A DNA stretch of 64,000 nucleotides from JAJDGF01 sp031549325 (GCA_031549325.1 JAVBQA010000045.1:18053-82052), one strand, 5' to 3'; shown: positions 52,799 to 62,046, counted from the first letter of the stretch. Notes: generated from the letters alone by a model not told the origin. Program-made: numbers and translations.

Positions 52799-52855
52799 TT
52801 CAAGAGGGTCGCCGGCGGGTATATAAAGCATACAAAGAGAAGGAGGGTTGCTGTC

Positions 52856-53236
52856 ATGAAAAATGAGAGGGTTTTCTACCGCTGTCAGCTGTGCGGCAAT
52901 ATCGTGGGCGTGATCGAGCAGACCGGTCCCGTGCCCGAGTGCTGCGGACAAGCCATGACCAAGATTGAACCCAACACGACCGACGCATCCCTGGAGAAAC
53001 ACGTGCCCGCGATGACCAGAGAAGGCAAGCACCTGACCGTGCAGGTGGGCTCGGTGCCGCACCCGATGACCGAGGAACACCACATCGCCTGGGTCGCCGT
53101 GGCGCAAGGCCCGCGCACCCAGAGGTATGAGCTCGGGCACACCGAGGCGCCTGGCGTGAAGTTCCACGTGGAGGACGGGCCGCTGACGGTGTACGCCTAC
53201 TGCAACCTGCACGGGCTGTGGAAAGCCGAGGCATAG
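52856..53236 (+). CDS. dfx: desulfoferrodoxin (superoxide reductase)
   Basis: A 126-residue two-iron superoxide reductase typical of anaerobes. Centre I ligands: C10, C13, C29, C30. Centre II ligands: H49 (EKHVPA), H69 (HPM), H75 (EHHI), C116 and H119 (CNLHGLW). It reduces superoxide to peroxide without making oxygen. An AGGAGG site lies 9 bases upstream of ATG. It sits about 57 bases after the lipid kinase gene and ends at a large inverted repeat. Confidence 0.97.
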   Translation: MKNERVFYRCQLCGNIVGVIEQTGPVPECCGQAMTKIEPNTTDASLEKHVPAMTREGKHLTVQVGSVPHPMTEEHHIAWVAVAQGPRTQRYELGHTEAPGVKFHVEDGPLTVYAYCNLHGLWKAEA

Positions 53237-53255
53237 AGCAAACCGAAAAAAACAG

Positions 53256-53342
53256 ACGGCCAAAGGCTGCCCTACGGATGCGCGGGGTGAATCTGCGACA
53301 GATTCCCATTCCGCTTGTCCCGAAAGGGTAGCCTTTGGCCGT
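53256..53342. terminator. 87-base near-palindrome, bidirectional terminator
   Basis: An 18-bp outer stem (53256-53273 with 53325-53342, one G-T type mismatch) is flanked by AAAAAA on the left and TTTATTT on the right. The loop contains further nested complementarity, including GAATCTG/CAGATTC, so almost the whole 87 bases can fold back. It separates the converging dfx and HD-domain genes. Confidence 0.75.
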
Positions 53343-53346
53343 TTAT

Positions 53347-53952
53347 TTACCATTCAAACGTGTTCTCGATGATGTTGGGGAGCAGCCGGTAGATGTTCAT
53401 GCCTGCCAACGCGTCAAAGTGCCTTTTCAGCTCCAGTGTGGCGCGCCATTTGATGGGCGCGACTTCGTTCACACCGTAACGCACACCCACGTCAAACAGC
53501 CGCTTCTCAATCAGGATGCCGCCGTTCACCAGTGACACCGAATCACACAACTGGATCAGCTTGTCATATTCGGTGTACGCGCGGCTTGTGATGAAGTTCT
53601 CAATGAAACTGTACGCCTCCGGACTGATCTCGATCTTTCCCATGAAACTGTCCATTCGCTGCACCGGAAACGAGTGCGTCAGGCACACGGCCGCCGCGTC
53701 GTCAAACCCCTGCTCCATCAGGTACCGATAGCCGGCCCAAATGTGCAGCATGTCGCAGCGCCCCACGCGCCGCCCGATGTCATGCAGCAGCCCCATGGCG
53801 AATGCCGCGTCCGCATCCAGCCGGCAGGCCTCCGCGATCAGGTGCGCGTTCTCGGCCGCAGATTCGCTGTGCTCAATCCAACGCCCGGGATTCATCGACG
53901 ACGCTTCTGTCAGCATTTCCTTCGCCTGTGAGACCGTTGGCACCTTCAGCAT
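53347..53952 (-). CDS. HD-domain protein
   Basis: A 201-residue metal-dependent HD-domain phosphohydrolase-like protein. LLHDIGRR carries the HD motif; further histidines occur in HIWAGYRYLME and CLTHSFP. Such proteins hydrolyse nucleotides or phosphoesters; the substrate is unknown. The ATG at 53952 has GGAG 8 bases upstream and lies within the last 80 bases of the amidase gene in another frame, so the two are translated from overlapping sequence. A start further in at MNPGRW is possible. Confidence 0.75.
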   Translation of the reverse strand: MLKVPTVSQAKEMLTEASSMNPGRWIEHSESAAENAHLIAEACRLDADAAFAMGLLHDIGRRVGRCDMLHIWAGYRYLMEQGFDDAAAVCLTHSFPVQRMDSFMGKIEISPEAYSFIENFITSRAYTEYDKLIQLCDSVSLVNGGILIEKRLFDVGVRYGVNEVAPIKWRATLELKRHFDALAGMNIYRLLPNIIENTFEW

Positions 53953-54961
53953 CCGTCTCGCTCCAATCCTCGGGCAGCTCGCGCTCGAAGTAGTCGGCAA
54001 CGCCCTGCGCCATGCCGTTGCACAGCAGCCGCTGGTACGCCGGGTCGTTCAGTTTCTCATCTTCATCCGGATTCGACATGTACCCGGTCTCCACCAGAAT
54101 GCTGGGCACCTCGGACCAGTTCAGCCCAGAGTAAATATCACGCTTGAAAATGCCGTCTTTGCGCGCGCCGGTGGCCGCGACCATGGCGGGCAGGATGCGC
54201 TCGGCCGCGGCATAGCTGTCCTTCGCGATGCTGCCAGTCTTGGTCACATACAACCCGATGCCGTTCTTGCTCCTGACATCGACTCCGTTGCAGTGGATGC
54301 GCAGCACCAGGTCGGCCCCCCACTCGTTCATCATCTGGGCGCGCTCGATGTTGCTGATGTCCACGTCGTTGGTCTCGCGAGCCATCAACACCTCCGCGCC
54401 AAGGCGTTCCAGCATGTCCCGCAGCATCAGCGACATCTCCAGCGTCACCTTGTACTCGGGCACCTTTGTCCGCACGCCAGTGGTGCCGCTGGCCACTTTG
54501 GGCTTCTTTTCCTTGCTGCCCGGAGACACCGGCTCCTTGTCGCCGTTCATTTTCTTTTGGTGGCCTGGGTCGATGCCGATCTTTAGCCCCGCCAGCGGAC
54601 CCGGAACAGGCGTGGGTTCAGGCGTCGCGATGGGCTCGGTCGTCGCGATGGATTCGGTCAGCTGGCCCTCGACGGATTTCAGCGCGCCGGTCACCTCGTC
54701 ATACTCGGTCTTGGGCGCTTCCGTCGGTTCCGGGGTAGCTGTCGGCGTAATGACAGGCATGGGACTAGGCGTCGGCAAATGGCTTGACATTGGCGCCGGG
54801 CTGGGCGAAGACGTTGGCGTGGCCACCTGCTCCGCATCCGGCGTCCGGTTCAGTTTGTGCCCCAGGATTTGGGCAAAACCAAAGCCCGCGACCAGCACGA
54901 TCGCGAGCGAAATCAGCATTAGGGGGAGCTTGTTCTTTTTTGCGCGCCGGTTGTTTTTCAT
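53873..54961 (-). CDS. N-acetylmuramoyl-L-alanine amidase (Amidase_3)
   Basis: A 362-residue zinc amidase with one N-terminal membrane helix (about residues 12-33), a Pro/Thr/Ser-rich linker to about residue 130, and the catalytic domain: IGIDPGHQ (first His), E-x-K region, LRIHCNGVD and SILVETGYMSNPDED with the catalytic Glu. It removes peptides from glycan strands in cell separation, sporulation or germination (AmiC/CwlD class). The last 35 residues are acidic and low-complexity and are encoded in DNA also used by the HD gene. A promoter was not found; the TetR gene lies 60 bases upstream. Confidence 0.92.
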   Translation of the reverse strand: MKNNRRAKKNKLPLMLISLAIVLVAGFGFAQILGHKLNRTPDAEQVATPTSSPSPAPMSSHLPTPSPMPVITPTATPEPTEAPKTEYDEVTGALKSVEGQLTESIATTEPIATPEPTPVPGPLAGLKIGIDPGHQKKMNGDKEPVSPGSKEKKPKVASGTTGVRTKVPEYKVTLEMSLMLRDMLERLGAEVLMARETNDVDISNIERAQMMNEWGADLVLRIHCNGVDVRSKNGIGLYVTKTGSIAKDSYAAAERILPAMVAATGARKDGIFKRDIYSGLNWSEVPSILVETGYMSNPDEDEKLNDPAYQRLLCNGMAQGVADYFERELPEDWSETDAEGANGLTGEGNADRSVVDESRALD

Positions 54962-55022
54962 GCCTCGCGTACCTCCGGAAGTTTCTGTCTATTTGGACAG
55001 GGGGCACGCCCTTTTGGTTCCC

Positions 55023-55727
55023 TCAAATGGCTTGGCGACTCATGCGCTTGTCCTGCGTCGCCATGCCGCGGATGATCTCGGCCGCGTGCTCCAGCTCTAG
55101 CATTCGGATCTGGCCGTAAGGCGCGTTGAGCAGCAGCTCAATCGCGTTGCGGTAAGCGCTGATCAGCTCCAGGATGTCGGCCTCGCCGTTCTCATCGCGC
55201 GCCCGGGAGATGGCGTTAGCCACCTCGTCGGTCATGCAGTTGTTTAGCATCAGGATGATGCGGCTGACGCCCTCTGGATGGGCGCTATAAAACAGCTTGT
55301 TGTCTATGCCCTCAAACACAATGCGGGTGACCAACGGCAGATACAGCCGCACAGTGGCGCGCTGCAGCGTGTCCTTCAGCTGAACGGAACCATCGCGATA
55401 GATCACACGCACCATGAGCCCCACAAAATCCATGCTGCTCTGCCCGAAGAAAAACCCGGCGGCAAACATGGTGTTTAGTTTGTCGATGGCATTGCCGCGG
55501 CACGCGTTCACTGACGCCTCGCACAGCTGGTAGCCGCTCTCGCAGCGCTGTTCGCAGATGGCCTCCAAAAGCGCCATTTTCGATTCAAAATGGTGATAAA
55601 AACCGCCTTTTGACATGTTCATGGCATCCAACACGTCCTGTACGGACGTGTGCTCGTAGCCATTCTCATAGAATAGGCGCTCAGCTGTCTCCACGATAGC
55701 CTGTCTGCGTGCGTCGCCCTTGCGCAT
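55023..55727 (-). CDS. TetR/AcrR-family transcriptional regulator
   Basis: A 234-residue regulator. The N-terminal helix-turn-helix reads RRQAIVETAERLFYENGYEHTSVQDVLDAMNMSKGGFYHHFESKMALLEAI, the TetR signature; the remainder is an effector-binding helical domain. The ATG at 55727 follows GGGAGG. Its promoter is the only perfect TTGACA-17-TATAAT in the window and is followed by a 12-base near-palindrome, suggesting autorepression. No obvious target such as an efflux pump lies next to it; the amidase is its downstream neighbour. Confidence 0.92.
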   Translation of the reverse strand: MRKGDARRQAIVETAERLFYENGYEHTSVQDVLDAMNMSKGGFYHHFESKMALLEAICEQRCESGYQLCEASVNACRGNAIDKLNTMFAAGFFFGQSSMDFVGLMVRVIYRDGSVQLKDTLQRATVRLYLPLVTRIVFEGIDNKLFYSAHPEGVSRIILMLNNCMTDEVANAISRARDENGEADILELISAYRNAIELLLNAPYGQIRMLELEHAAEIIRGMATQDKRMSRQAI

Positions 55728-55767
55728 GGGTAAACCTCCCAATGGTCTTTTTTCTCGGTTTGTTTTT

Positions 55768-55779
55768 AGACGCCGGTCT
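55768..55779. promoter_or_regulatory. candidate TetR operator
   Basis: AGACGCCGGTCT, with AGAC/GTCT arms around a CG-rich centre, lies about 9 bases beyond the -10 box and 40 bases before the TetR start codon. Typical of TetR-family autoregulatory sites by position and shape; binding is inferred. Confidence 0.45.
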
Positions 55780-55787
55780 GTTTTAGT

Positions 55788-55816
55788 ATTATAGCGTGGC
55801 CAGAAAAATATGTCAA
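55788..55816 (-). promoter_or_regulatory. consensus promoter of the TetR gene
   Basis: Minus strand TTGACA (55811-55816), 17 bases, TATAAT (55788-55793), both boxes perfect. Confidence 0.9.
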
Positions 55817-55893
55817 TAGATTATTTCAAAATTATTGCATTTCAATTGAGATTGATTTTCTATTGATCTCAAAATATTACGTATTCAATACAA

Positions 55894-55915
55894 AAGAACC
55901 GGTCGCCCGGTTCTT
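55894..55915 (-). terminator. terminator of the pth-mfd-ygiQ transcript
   Basis: A 9-bp stem (55894-55902 with 55907-55915) with a 4-base loop, then TTTTG on the minus strand, directly behind ygiQ. Confidence 0.75.
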
Positions 55916-55925
55916 CAGTCTTTGT

Positions 55926-57818
55926 TTATACCCGCTTGCTGGATTTCTGGCGGGGGCGCTTGCGCTTATCGGGCTTTTTGTCGGCGGGATTCGTCGCTGG
56001 CCTTCCGCCCGGCTGGGGCTTCTTCCCCACCTCCCGAAACCCGATCAGGGAGCCCGGCCCAAAACCGATCAGATCCTGCCGCCCGGCTTTCTTCAGCGCT
56101 TCCAGCACCAGCGGGCGGTTGTGGGGTGCGCCTGGCTGCATCAGCGCGCGCTGCAGCGCCTTGGCTCTCGGATCCCGCTCAACGAACACCGGCCTGAGCG
56201 TGCGTGGATCCAGGCCCGTCCAGAACATCGCCGTGGAGAGCGTGCCGGGCGTCGGATAAAAATCTTGTACCTGCTCGGGCCGCAGCCCGCTCTTTTTTAG
56301 GTAAATCGCCAGCTCGATGGCGTCCTGCAGCCGCGCGCCCGGGTGGCTGGACATGAAGTACGGCACCAGAAACTGCTTTAGCCCGGCGCGCGCATTGGCC
56401 TCCTCGTACTTCTCTCGGAACCGCTCGAACACAAGCGCGTCGGGCTTGCCCATCAGCTCCAGCACACCGGGCACGATGTGCTCGGGGGCCACCTTCAGCT
56501 GGCCGGACACGTGGTGCTCCACGAGTTCCCGCAGGAACGGGCTGTGCTTGTCCAGCAGCAGATAGTCATAGCGCACGCCCGAGCGGATGAACACCTTCTT
56601 CACGCCGGGCAGCTCGCGAAGCTCCCGCAGAATGGACACGTACTCGCCGTGATCCACCTCCAGATTCTTGCAGGGTTTTGGCGACATGCACTGCCTGTCC
56701 TTGCACGCGCCGGCTTTCAGCTGCTTTCGGCAGGCGGGTTGCCGGAAATTGGCCGTTGGCCCGCCCACGTCATGAATATATCCCTTGAAGCCGGGCAGCC
56801 GGGTGAGCATCCGCCCCTCCTCCACGATGGATTTTTTGCTGCGGGAGGTCACGATGCGCCCCTGATGAAACGTGAGCGCGCAGAAGCTGCACGCGCCAAA
56901 GCAGCCGCGCGTGCTGGCAATGGAGAACTCGACTTCGGAAAGCGCGGGCACGCCGCCCGCCTCGTCGTACATTGGGTGCCAGGTGCGCGCGTATTTCAGC
57001 GAATAGGTTCTGTCCAGCTCCTGCTGGGTGAGCGGCATGGCGGGTGGATGCTGCACAAGGAAACGCTTCCCATGCAACTGGCAGATCCCCTTGCCTCGCA
57101 CCGGGTCCTGCTCGTCGTATTGCACGCGGAACGCCTCGGCATAGGCGCGCTTGTCCTTGGATACGACTTCAGCCGACGGCACCTGTATGTACCCTTTGGG
57201 CGCTTCGGTCCGCAGCACGCAGGTTCCGGGGATGCCGGATTCGCTGATGGGATTGCCCGATTCCAGAAAGCGCGCCGCCTCAAGAACAGTGTTCTCCCCC
57301 ATGCCATACATCAGCAGATCCGCGCCGCTGTCCACCAGAATGGAGCTTCTGACCTTGTCGTCCCAGTAGTCATAGTGCGCGAACCGGCGCAGGGATGCCT
57401 CCACCCCACCGATTAGAATCGGCACATCGGGGAACGCCTCGCGAATGCGGTTACAATACACAATCGTGGCGCGGTCAGGGCGCAGACCGGCCTTGCCGCC
57501 CGGCGAGTACACATCCTCTGATCGCGGCTTCTTGGCCACGGTGTAATGGTTCACCATGGAGTCGATCACGCCCGCGCTCACCAAAAACCCGAGCCTTGGC
57601 TGCCCGAACTTGGCGAACTCGCGGACATCGCGCCAGGCTGGCTGGGGCAGCATCGCCACCTTGTAGCCTGCCTTCTCCAGCACGCGCGAGATGATCGACA
57701 GCCCAAACGACGGGTGATCCACGTAAGCGTCGCCCGTCACATACACGAAATCAGGGCACGCCCAACCGAGTTTGTGCACTTCGTGGGGTGTCACCGGTAA
57801 AAAATTGCTCGCCATCAT
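55926..57818 (-). CDS. ygiQ: YgiQ-family radical SAM protein
   Basis: A 630-residue radical SAM enzyme of unknown reaction. The characteristic YgiQ N-terminus (FLPVTPHEVHKLGW), GGVEASLRRFAHYDYWDD, and the Fe-S motif STRGCFGACSFCAL (three Cys for the [4Fe-4S]-SAM cluster) are present. A basic Pro/Lys tail follows. Its ATG overlaps the mfd stop by 4 bases; two adjacent ATGs (57818, 57815) are possible. Last gene of the pth-mfd-ygiQ run. Confidence 0.93.
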   Translation of the reverse strand: MMASNFLPVTPHEVHKLGWACPDFVYVTGDAYVDHPSFGLSIISRVLEKAGYKVAMLPQPAWRDVREFAKFGQPRLGFLVSAGVIDSMVNHYTVAKKPRSEDVYSPGGKAGLRPDRATIVYCNRIREAFPDVPILIGGVEASLRRFAHYDYWDDKVRSSILVDSGADLLMYGMGENTVLEAARFLESGNPISESGIPGTCVLRTEAPKGYIQVPSAEVVSKDKRAYAEAFRVQYDEQDPVRGKGICQLHGKRFLVQHPPAMPLTQQELDRTYSLKYARTWHPMYDEAGGVPALSEVEFSIASTRGCFGACSFCALTFHQGRIVTSRSKKSIVEEGRMLTRLPGFKGYIHDVGGPTANFRQPACRKQLKAGACKDRQCMSPKPCKNLEVDHGEYVSILRELRELPGVKKVFIRSGVRYDYLLLDKHSPFLRELVEHHVSGQLKVAPEHIVPGVLELMGKPDALVFERFREKYEEANARAGLKQFLVPYFMSSHPGARLQDAIELAIYLKKSGLRPEQVQDFYPTPGTLSTAMFWTGLDPRTLRPVFVERDPRAKALQRALMQPGAPHNRPLVLEALKKAGRQDLIGFGPGSLIGFREVGKKPQPGGRPATNPADKKPDKRKRPRQKSSKRV

Positions 57819-60800
57819 TGCCTCACTTCTGTTTCGGTCATCTGCTCTACCACCCGCTCCATCATCTGCACCGCGCCGCGCACCAGATCCTCGGGCGTTC
57901 GCTTGGCGTCGGAATACAGGAGCGCCGATTCCTTGCCCGCCGACAGCCGCACGTGCTTCTCAAACGGCTTCAGCGCGTCGATCAGCCGCATCACGTCCAG
58001 ATCCGCCGCTGGCGAAAAGCGCAGCGCCAGTTGGTTGGCGCGCTGGGTCACGCTGTCGATTCCAATCTTCTGGCACAGACTCTTTAGGTGCGCGATGTCG
58101 ATCAGGTTCATGACCGGGCGCGTTGGGTCGCCAAAGCGGTCGATCAGTTCCTCGAGCAAATCCTCGCGCGCGGCGCGGTCTTCTATGCTTGCGATCTTCT
58201 TGTACATCTCCATGCGCATCAGGTCGCTTGTCACGTACTCGGTCGGCAGGTACGCGTCGATCTTCAGCTCGACCTTCGTCTGAATGTCGCCCTTGCTCAC
58301 ATCGCCGCGCAGCTCGCGCACCGACTCCTCGATCATCTTAACGTACAGATCATATCCGACCGACGCCATGTGGCCGCTCTGCTCTGCACCCAGCAGGTTG
58401 CCCGTGCCGCGAATTTCCAAATCGCGCATGGCGACACGGAAGCCCGAGCCAAACTCCGTGAACTCACGAATGGCCGACAGGCGCTTGTCTGCCGTGTCGG
58501 TCAGCACCTTTCTGGGGTTCACGGTGAGGTAGGCGTACGCCAGCCGGTTGCTGCGCCCCACGCGACCGCGCAGCTGGTAGAGCTGAGAGAGCCCGAAACG
58601 GTCGGCGTCACACACGATCAGCGTATTGGCTGAGGGCACATCCAACCCCGCCTCGATGATCGTCGTGCACAGGAGCACGTCATACTTGCCCTCGTAGAAA
58701 TCCAGCATCACGTCTTCCAGCATCTGCTCGCGCATCTGGCCGTGTCCGATCGCAATGCGCGCCTCCGGTACCAGCCGCTTCAAGCGCTCATACATCATAT
58801 CGATCGACTGCACCCGGTTGTACAGCACATAGACCTGCCCCTCCCGCGCCATTTCGCGCAGGATTGCATCGCGCACCAGCCCGTCCTGATATTCCAGCAC
58901 ATAGGTCTGCACCGGGTAGCGCTCCTCGGGCGGGGTCTGCAGCAGACTCATGTCGCGGATGCCCACCATGGACATGTGCAGCGTGCGCGGAATCGGCGTG
59001 GCGCTAAGCGTCAGCACGTCGATATTGGCCTTCATTTGCTTGATGGCTTCCTTGTGTTTCACGCCAAACCGCTGTTCCTCATCCACCACCAGCAAGCCCA
59101 GTGATTTGAACTGCACGTCTTTCCCCAGCAGCCTATGCGTGCCCACCACCACGTCCAGTTCGCCGCTCTTCAGCGATTCGAGGGCCTGCTTCTGTTCGCC
59201 GGGCGTGCTGAAGCGCGACAGCGACGCCACGCGCACCGGCAGCCCGTCGAATCGCCGTTTCATGGTATTCAGATGCTGCTGGACCAGGATCGTGGTGGGT
59301 GCCAGCAGCGCGGCCTGCCTGCCGTCCATGACGCACTTGAAGATGGCGCGTAGCGCAACTTCGGTCTTACCATAGCCCACGTCGCCGCACAGCAGCCGGT
59401 CCATCACCCTGTCCGATTCCATGTCGCGCTTGATGTCCTCGATGGCCAGGATCTGGTCCTGCGTTTCCTCAAAATCAAACCGATCCTCGAACTCGCGCTG
59501 CCAGGGCGTGTCCGGTGAAAACGCGTGGCCGATGGAGCTTGTGCGCGCGGCGTACAGCTTGACCAGCTCCCCCGCAATCTCGCGGATGGAGGACTTCACC
59601 TTGGCCTTTTGCCGCTGCCACTCACCGCCGGACAAGCGGTTCATCTTGGGCGGCTCGCCCTCGGAACCAATGTATTTCTGAACCCTGTCCAGCTGGTCAG
59701 TGGGCACATACAGCTTGTCGGAGCCAAGGTACTGGATGTGCAGAAAATCGCGCAGCGTGCCCTCGCTGGACAGACGCACCGTGCCCATGTAGCGCCCGAT
59801 GCCGTGGCTCTCGTGCACCACGTAGTCGCCCACGTTCAGGTCGGTGAACGCCGCGATCTTCTCGCCGGACATGGCCTTTGCGTGTGATTTGGCCTTGGAT
59901 GCGCCAAAGACGTCGCCCTCGGTCAGGATGGCGAATTTGACGCCCGGATACAGGAAGCCGCGCGTCAGCCCCTGTGGCAGGATGATCGGTTCCCCAGGCG
60001 TGAGTTCCTCAGGCGGCTGCTCGAAAAACTCGGCGCTGACGCCCATCTCAAACAGCGTCTTGTTCAGCCTGCCGCCGCGCGCCACACCGCCCGAAAGCAG
60101 CGCCACGCGCCAGCCGTCCTCCATCCAGCGCTGCAGGTCGCGCGTGAGCTCGTGCAGGCTTCCCTGGTAGGCTGCCGCGCCCACGCCGTCAAAAGCCACC
60201 AATGACTTGGGCTTGAAGTCCTGCTCGGTGCGGGCAAACGGATGGGTCAGCAGCAGCTGGCGGTGATCCAGCGCGGGCAATAGCTGGTCAAAAGTGATCA
60301 GCAGCTCGGCCTGCTGAGGCATGGCTTCGTCTTGCCCAAGCGCCACTTTGAAAAGCTCCTGGAATTCCAGCATCCGGTTATCCATGCGCTCGCGCAAGCG
60401 CTCGCTCTGATCCAGCACCACGAGCGGATCGTCAAAATAATCCAGCAGCGTGGCGGTCCGCTCCAGCAGAATGGGCATCAGCATCACGGCGCCATCGAAG
60501 GCGTGTCCTGATTTCAGTGCGTCCAGCCGATACGCGAAGTTGCGCCCGAGCTGAGTGCGCATTATCTGGGAAGGTCTCTGTTCCTCTGGCTTTGCGCCCT
60601 CTGTCTCCTCGTCCACCAGCCCCCAGAAATCCTCCGAGGGCATCAGGTTGTACGCCCGCTCCAGCTCCTTTTGACGGTCCACGCGGGCATGCTTGCGAAA
60701 AGACCGCGCCTGCTCGAGCGCCACCTGCAGCCGCTCGGCGGCCAAGCTAGCCTCGTCTTCGGTCAGCAGCAGCTCGGACGCCGGATAAATCGTCGCTACG

Positions 60801-61465
60801 TCGCGCTTTGCCGTGGAGCGCTGGGTCATCACGTCGAAGTCCCGCAGCGAGTCCACCTCGTCGTCAAAGAACTCCACGCGAATCGCACCCGTCTCACCCA
60901 CCGGAAACACATCCAAAATACCGCCGCGCAGCGCGCACTGGCCCCGCGCCTCGGCCACGTCCTGCCGTTCGTAACCCGCCGCGATCAGCTGCTTCATCAG
61001 CTCGTTCGGGTCCAACCGCTGCCCGGACTCGAGGGTAATGACACTCTGCCCGAATCGCTCCCTTGGCATCAGCCGATGCATCAGCGCGTCGGCGGGCACG
61101 ATCAGCGCCCTGAGCTCGCCCATCAGCGCCGCGCCCAGCGCCTCGATGCGGCGCATGGTGATCTCACGGCTGGAGGCCGCCGTCCGCAGGAACGACACCT
61201 CCCGGGCAGGAAACAGCATGACCTTTCCGCCGAGCAGCAGCGACAGGTCCTCCACCATGCGCTGGGCGGTAAGGTCGTTGGGCGTAACGAGGATCAGCAG
61301 CTTGCCCAGCTCGCGCTGCAGCGCGGCCAGCACGTGGTTGCGCTGGCTGTCGTCGATGCCATAGGCTTCGTGCACGCCGCCCTGCGCGAGGTTGCCCAGC
61401 AGCGTTTGAAACGCGGGCAATCCGCAGAGCGGCGAAAACAGCAGATTTAGTGAGTCTTGACTCAT
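57815..61465 (-). CDS. mfd: transcription-repair coupling factor Mfd
   Basis: A 1216-residue DNA translocase that removes stalled RNA polymerase and recruits UvrA. N-terminal UvrB-like modules, the RNA polymerase-interacting domain (VGDYVVHESHGIGRYMG), and the RecG-like motor with GDVGYGKTEVALR (Walker A), DEEQRFGVKHKE (Walker B), SATPIPRT and QLRGRVGRSNR are all present, and the C-terminal TRCF domain closes the protein. It overlaps pth and ygiQ by 4 bases at each end. The usual pth-mfd order of Bacillota is kept. Confidence 0.97.
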   Translation of the reverse strand: MSQDSLNLLFSPLCGLPAFQTLLGNLAQGGVHEAYGIDDSQRNHVLAALQRELGKLLILVTPNDLTAQRMVEDLSLLLGGKVMLFPAREVSFLRTAASSREITMRRIEALGAALMGELRALIVPADALMHRLMPRERFGQSVITLESGQRLDPNELMKQLIAAGYERQDVAEARGQCALRGGILDVFPVGETGAIRVEFFDDEVDSLRDFDVMTQRSTAKRDVATIYPASELLLTEDEASLAAERLQVALEQARSFRKHARVDRQKELERAYNLMPSEDFWGLVDEETEGAKPEEQRPSQIMRTQLGRNFAYRLDALKSGHAFDGAVMLMPILLERTATLLDYFDDPLVVLDQSERLRERMDNRMLEFQELFKVALGQDEAMPQQAELLITFDQLLPALDHRQLLLTHPFARTEQDFKPKSLVAFDGVGAAAYQGSLHELTRDLQRWMEDGWRVALLSGGVARGGRLNKTLFEMGVSAEFFEQPPEELTPGEPIILPQGLTRGFLYPGVKFAILTEGDVFGASKAKSHAKAMSGEKIAAFTDLNVGDYVVHESHGIGRYMGTVRLSSEGTLRDFLHIQYLGSDKLYVPTDQLDRVQKYIGSEGEPPKMNRLSGGEWQRQKAKVKSSIREIAGELVKLYAARTSSIGHAFSPDTPWQREFEDRFDFEETQDQILAIEDIKRDMESDRVMDRLLCGDVGYGKTEVALRAIFKCVMDGRQAALLAPTTILVQQHLNTMKRRFDGLPVRVASLSRFSTPGEQKQALESLKSGELDVVVGTHRLLGKDVQFKSLGLLVVDEEQRFGVKHKEAIKQMKANIDVLTLSATPIPRTLHMSMVGIRDMSLLQTPPEERYPVQTYVLEYQDGLVRDAILREMAREGQVYVLYNRVQSIDMMYERLKRLVPEARIAIGHGQMREQMLEDVMLDFYEGKYDVLLCTTIIEAGLDVPSANTLIVCDADRFGLSQLYQLRGRVGRSNRLAYAYLTVNPRKVLTDTADKRLSAIREFTEFGSGFRVAMRDLEIRGTGNLLGAEQSGHMASVGYDLYVKMIEESVRELRGDVSKGDIQTKVELKIDAYLPTEYVTSDLMRMEMYKKIASIEDRAAREDLLEELIDRFGDPTRPVMNLIDIAHLKSLCQKIGIDSVTQRANQLALRFSPAADLDVMRLIDALKPFEKHVRLSAGKESALLYSDAKRTPEDLVRGAVQMMERVVEQMTETEVRQ

Positions 61466-62046
61466 TCTACCTCCGTCGGCTTGATGGAATTGGCAAACGT
61501 AGCGGCCTTTTGGACGCCCTCTTTCACGAGGATTTCAATCGCCTCGGCGGCACGCCGGTAGGCATCAAACGCGGTGTTTCGCTCGTCCGGCGTGTCATAG
61601 CCTGTCAGCACGTAGTCGGACAGATCCCAGCCCGCGGGCGGACGGCCGATCCCGACGCGCACGCGCGGAAAGTCGTCCCTGCCCAGCAGATAGATGATCG
61701 ACTTCATGCCGTTGTGCGTGCCTGAGCTGCCTTTGGCGCGCACGCGCAGCTGCCCAAGCGGCAGATCCGTGTCGTCATACACCACGATCAATTGGTCATA
61801 TTCCGGCTTGTACCAGTTGCAAAGCGCAACCACGCTCTCGCCGCTCAGGTTCATATACGTCTGTGGCAACGCCAGCACCACGCGCTCGCGCCCGATCAAC
61901 CCTTCGCCCACAAGCGCCTTACACTTCGACCTGCTGATCTGTATGCCGAGTTTATCGGCCAGGATCTCCAGCACGTCGAACCCGGCGTTGTGGTGGGTGC
62001 GCTCATACTTGCGCCCTGGATTCCCCAGCCCCACGATCACGAACAT
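61462..62046 (-). CDS. pth: peptidyl-tRNA hydrolase
   Basis: A 194-residue hydrolase that releases tRNA from stalled peptidyl-tRNA. IVGLGNPGRKYERTHHNAGF contains the substrate-binding Asn and catalytic His; YDDTDLPLG carries the catalytic Asp. The ATG at 62046 follows GGAGG; an in-frame ATG at 62091 sits within the GC-rich 5' leader and is not favoured. Overlaps mfd by 4 bases. Confidence 0.97.
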   Translation of the reverse strand: MFVIVGLGNPGRKYERTHHNAGFDVLEILADKLGIQISRSKCKALVGEGLIGRERVVLALPQTYMNLSGESVVALCNWYKPEYDQLIVVYDDTDLPLGQLRVRAKGSSGTHNGMKSIIYLLGRDDFPRVRVGIGRPPAGWDLSDYVLTGYDTPDERNTAFDAYRRAAEAIEILVKEGVQKAATFANSIKPTEVE

